Assembly (NCBI GenBank): GCA_016201185.1
Contig: JACQDG010000173.1
Location: 1-5,252, forward strand
Length of the DNA: 5,252 nt
Direction of reading: 5' to 3'
Origin: Acidobacteriota bacterium
GTDB taxonomy: Bacteria > Acidobacteriota > Terriglobia > Bryobacterales > JACQDG01
Both the position numbers and the translations under genes were made by a program. Below are positions 5,082 through 5,252 of the stretch, piece after piece. The notes under the pieces were generated by a model. It did not search any database. It was not told the DNA's origin and saw only the letters and a list, made by a program, of their open reading frames with translations. Position 1 is the stretch's first letter, and every line of letters starts with the position of its first letter.

Positions 5082-5089
5082 GAACGCCA

Positions 5090-5252
5090 CTAGGTCTCCG
5101 CGGTCTGCGCCGGGGAGGCGGCCGTCTTCCCGAGCAGCCGCTCCACCGTCGCCGACGGCTGCGCGCCCTTGCTGATCCAATACTGGACGCGTTCCCGGTC
5201 CACAATTAGGTCCTTGGTCTCGGTCCTCGGGTTGTAGTGGCCGAGGATCTCA
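5090..5252 (-). CDS. rpsP: 30S ribosomal protein S16, C-terminal part (cut by window edge)
   Basis: S16 is a primary-type 30S assembly protein that binds the 5' domain of 16S rRNA. Reading in from the right edge, the frame (first complete codon at 5251-5249) gives 53 residues beginning EILGHYNPRTETKDLIVD. The block GHYNPRT, then RVQYWISKGAQPSATVERLLGK, matches the conserved body and C-terminus of S16 (consensus G-x-YNPRT and YWxxKGAQPTxTV). A short Ala/Thr/Glu tail follows and ends at TAG (5092-5090). The start codon and roughly the first 25-30 residues lie outside the window, which is why no start is seen here. It is the first visible gene of the khpA-rimM-trmD-rplS-rnhB operon, separated from khpA by a 150-bp gap. 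Identification is firm. Confidence 0.95.
   Translation of the reverse strand, partial: EILGHYNPRTETKDLIVDRERVQYWISKGAQPSATVERLLGKTAASPAQTAET

Overview
The window looks like a chromosomal segment of a GC-rich free-living bacterium. Gene order and the style of several proteins (TTG/GTG starts, RNase HII beginning MRC, ArgF with an SLRTR carbamoyl-phosphate loop) suggest Acidobacteriota, possibly near Solibacter/Bryobacter. That placement is inference from memory. Apart from a few short intergenic stretches the window is fully coding. It holds no tRNA or rRNA gene, insertion sequence or CRISPR array.

Left part (1-1429): an arginine biosynthesis unit on the minus strand, argF (ornithine carbamoyltransferase) followed by argG (argininosuccinate synthase, cut by the window edge). 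The two enzymes catalyse consecutive steps, ornithine to citrulline to argininosuccinate. Upstream of argF lie a sigma70-like promoter and two tandem sites resembling the ArgR operator (ARG box), one overlapping the -10 region and one between promoter and ribosome binding site. This is the clearest regulatory signal in the window.

Middle (1430-2045): a plus-strand two-gene toxin-antitoxin module, an AbrB/MazE-fold antitoxin overlapping a PIN-domain (VapC-like) ribonuclease toxin by 8 bp. Its promoter is back to back with that of argF, and a perfect 10-bp AT palindrome overlaps its -10. The module separates the arginine genes from the ribosome-maturation operon.

Right part (2061-5252): a minus-strand operon in the order rpsP (partial) - khpA - rimM - trmD - rplS - rnhB - small membrane protein. 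The rpsP-(khpA)-rimM-trmD-rplS-rnhB core is a widely conserved bacterial cluster joining ribosomal proteins S16 and L19, the 30S maturation factor RimM, the tRNA m1G37 methyltransferase TrmD, an RNA-binding KH protein and RNase HII. Genes are tightly packed (TAGTG and ATGA overlaps, 7-bp and 26-bp gaps), which implies translational coupling. The exception is a 150-bp gap before khpA, which holds an extended -10 promoter candidate and a hairpin abutting the khpA Shine-Dalgarno sequence.

No wholly new system is evident. The points most worth checking are the TrmD Asp169-to-Glu substitution with an enlarged interdomain linker, the khpA leader, the ArgR operator with its divergent promoter to the toxin-antitoxin pair, and the unrecognised membrane protein overlapping the end of rnhB.
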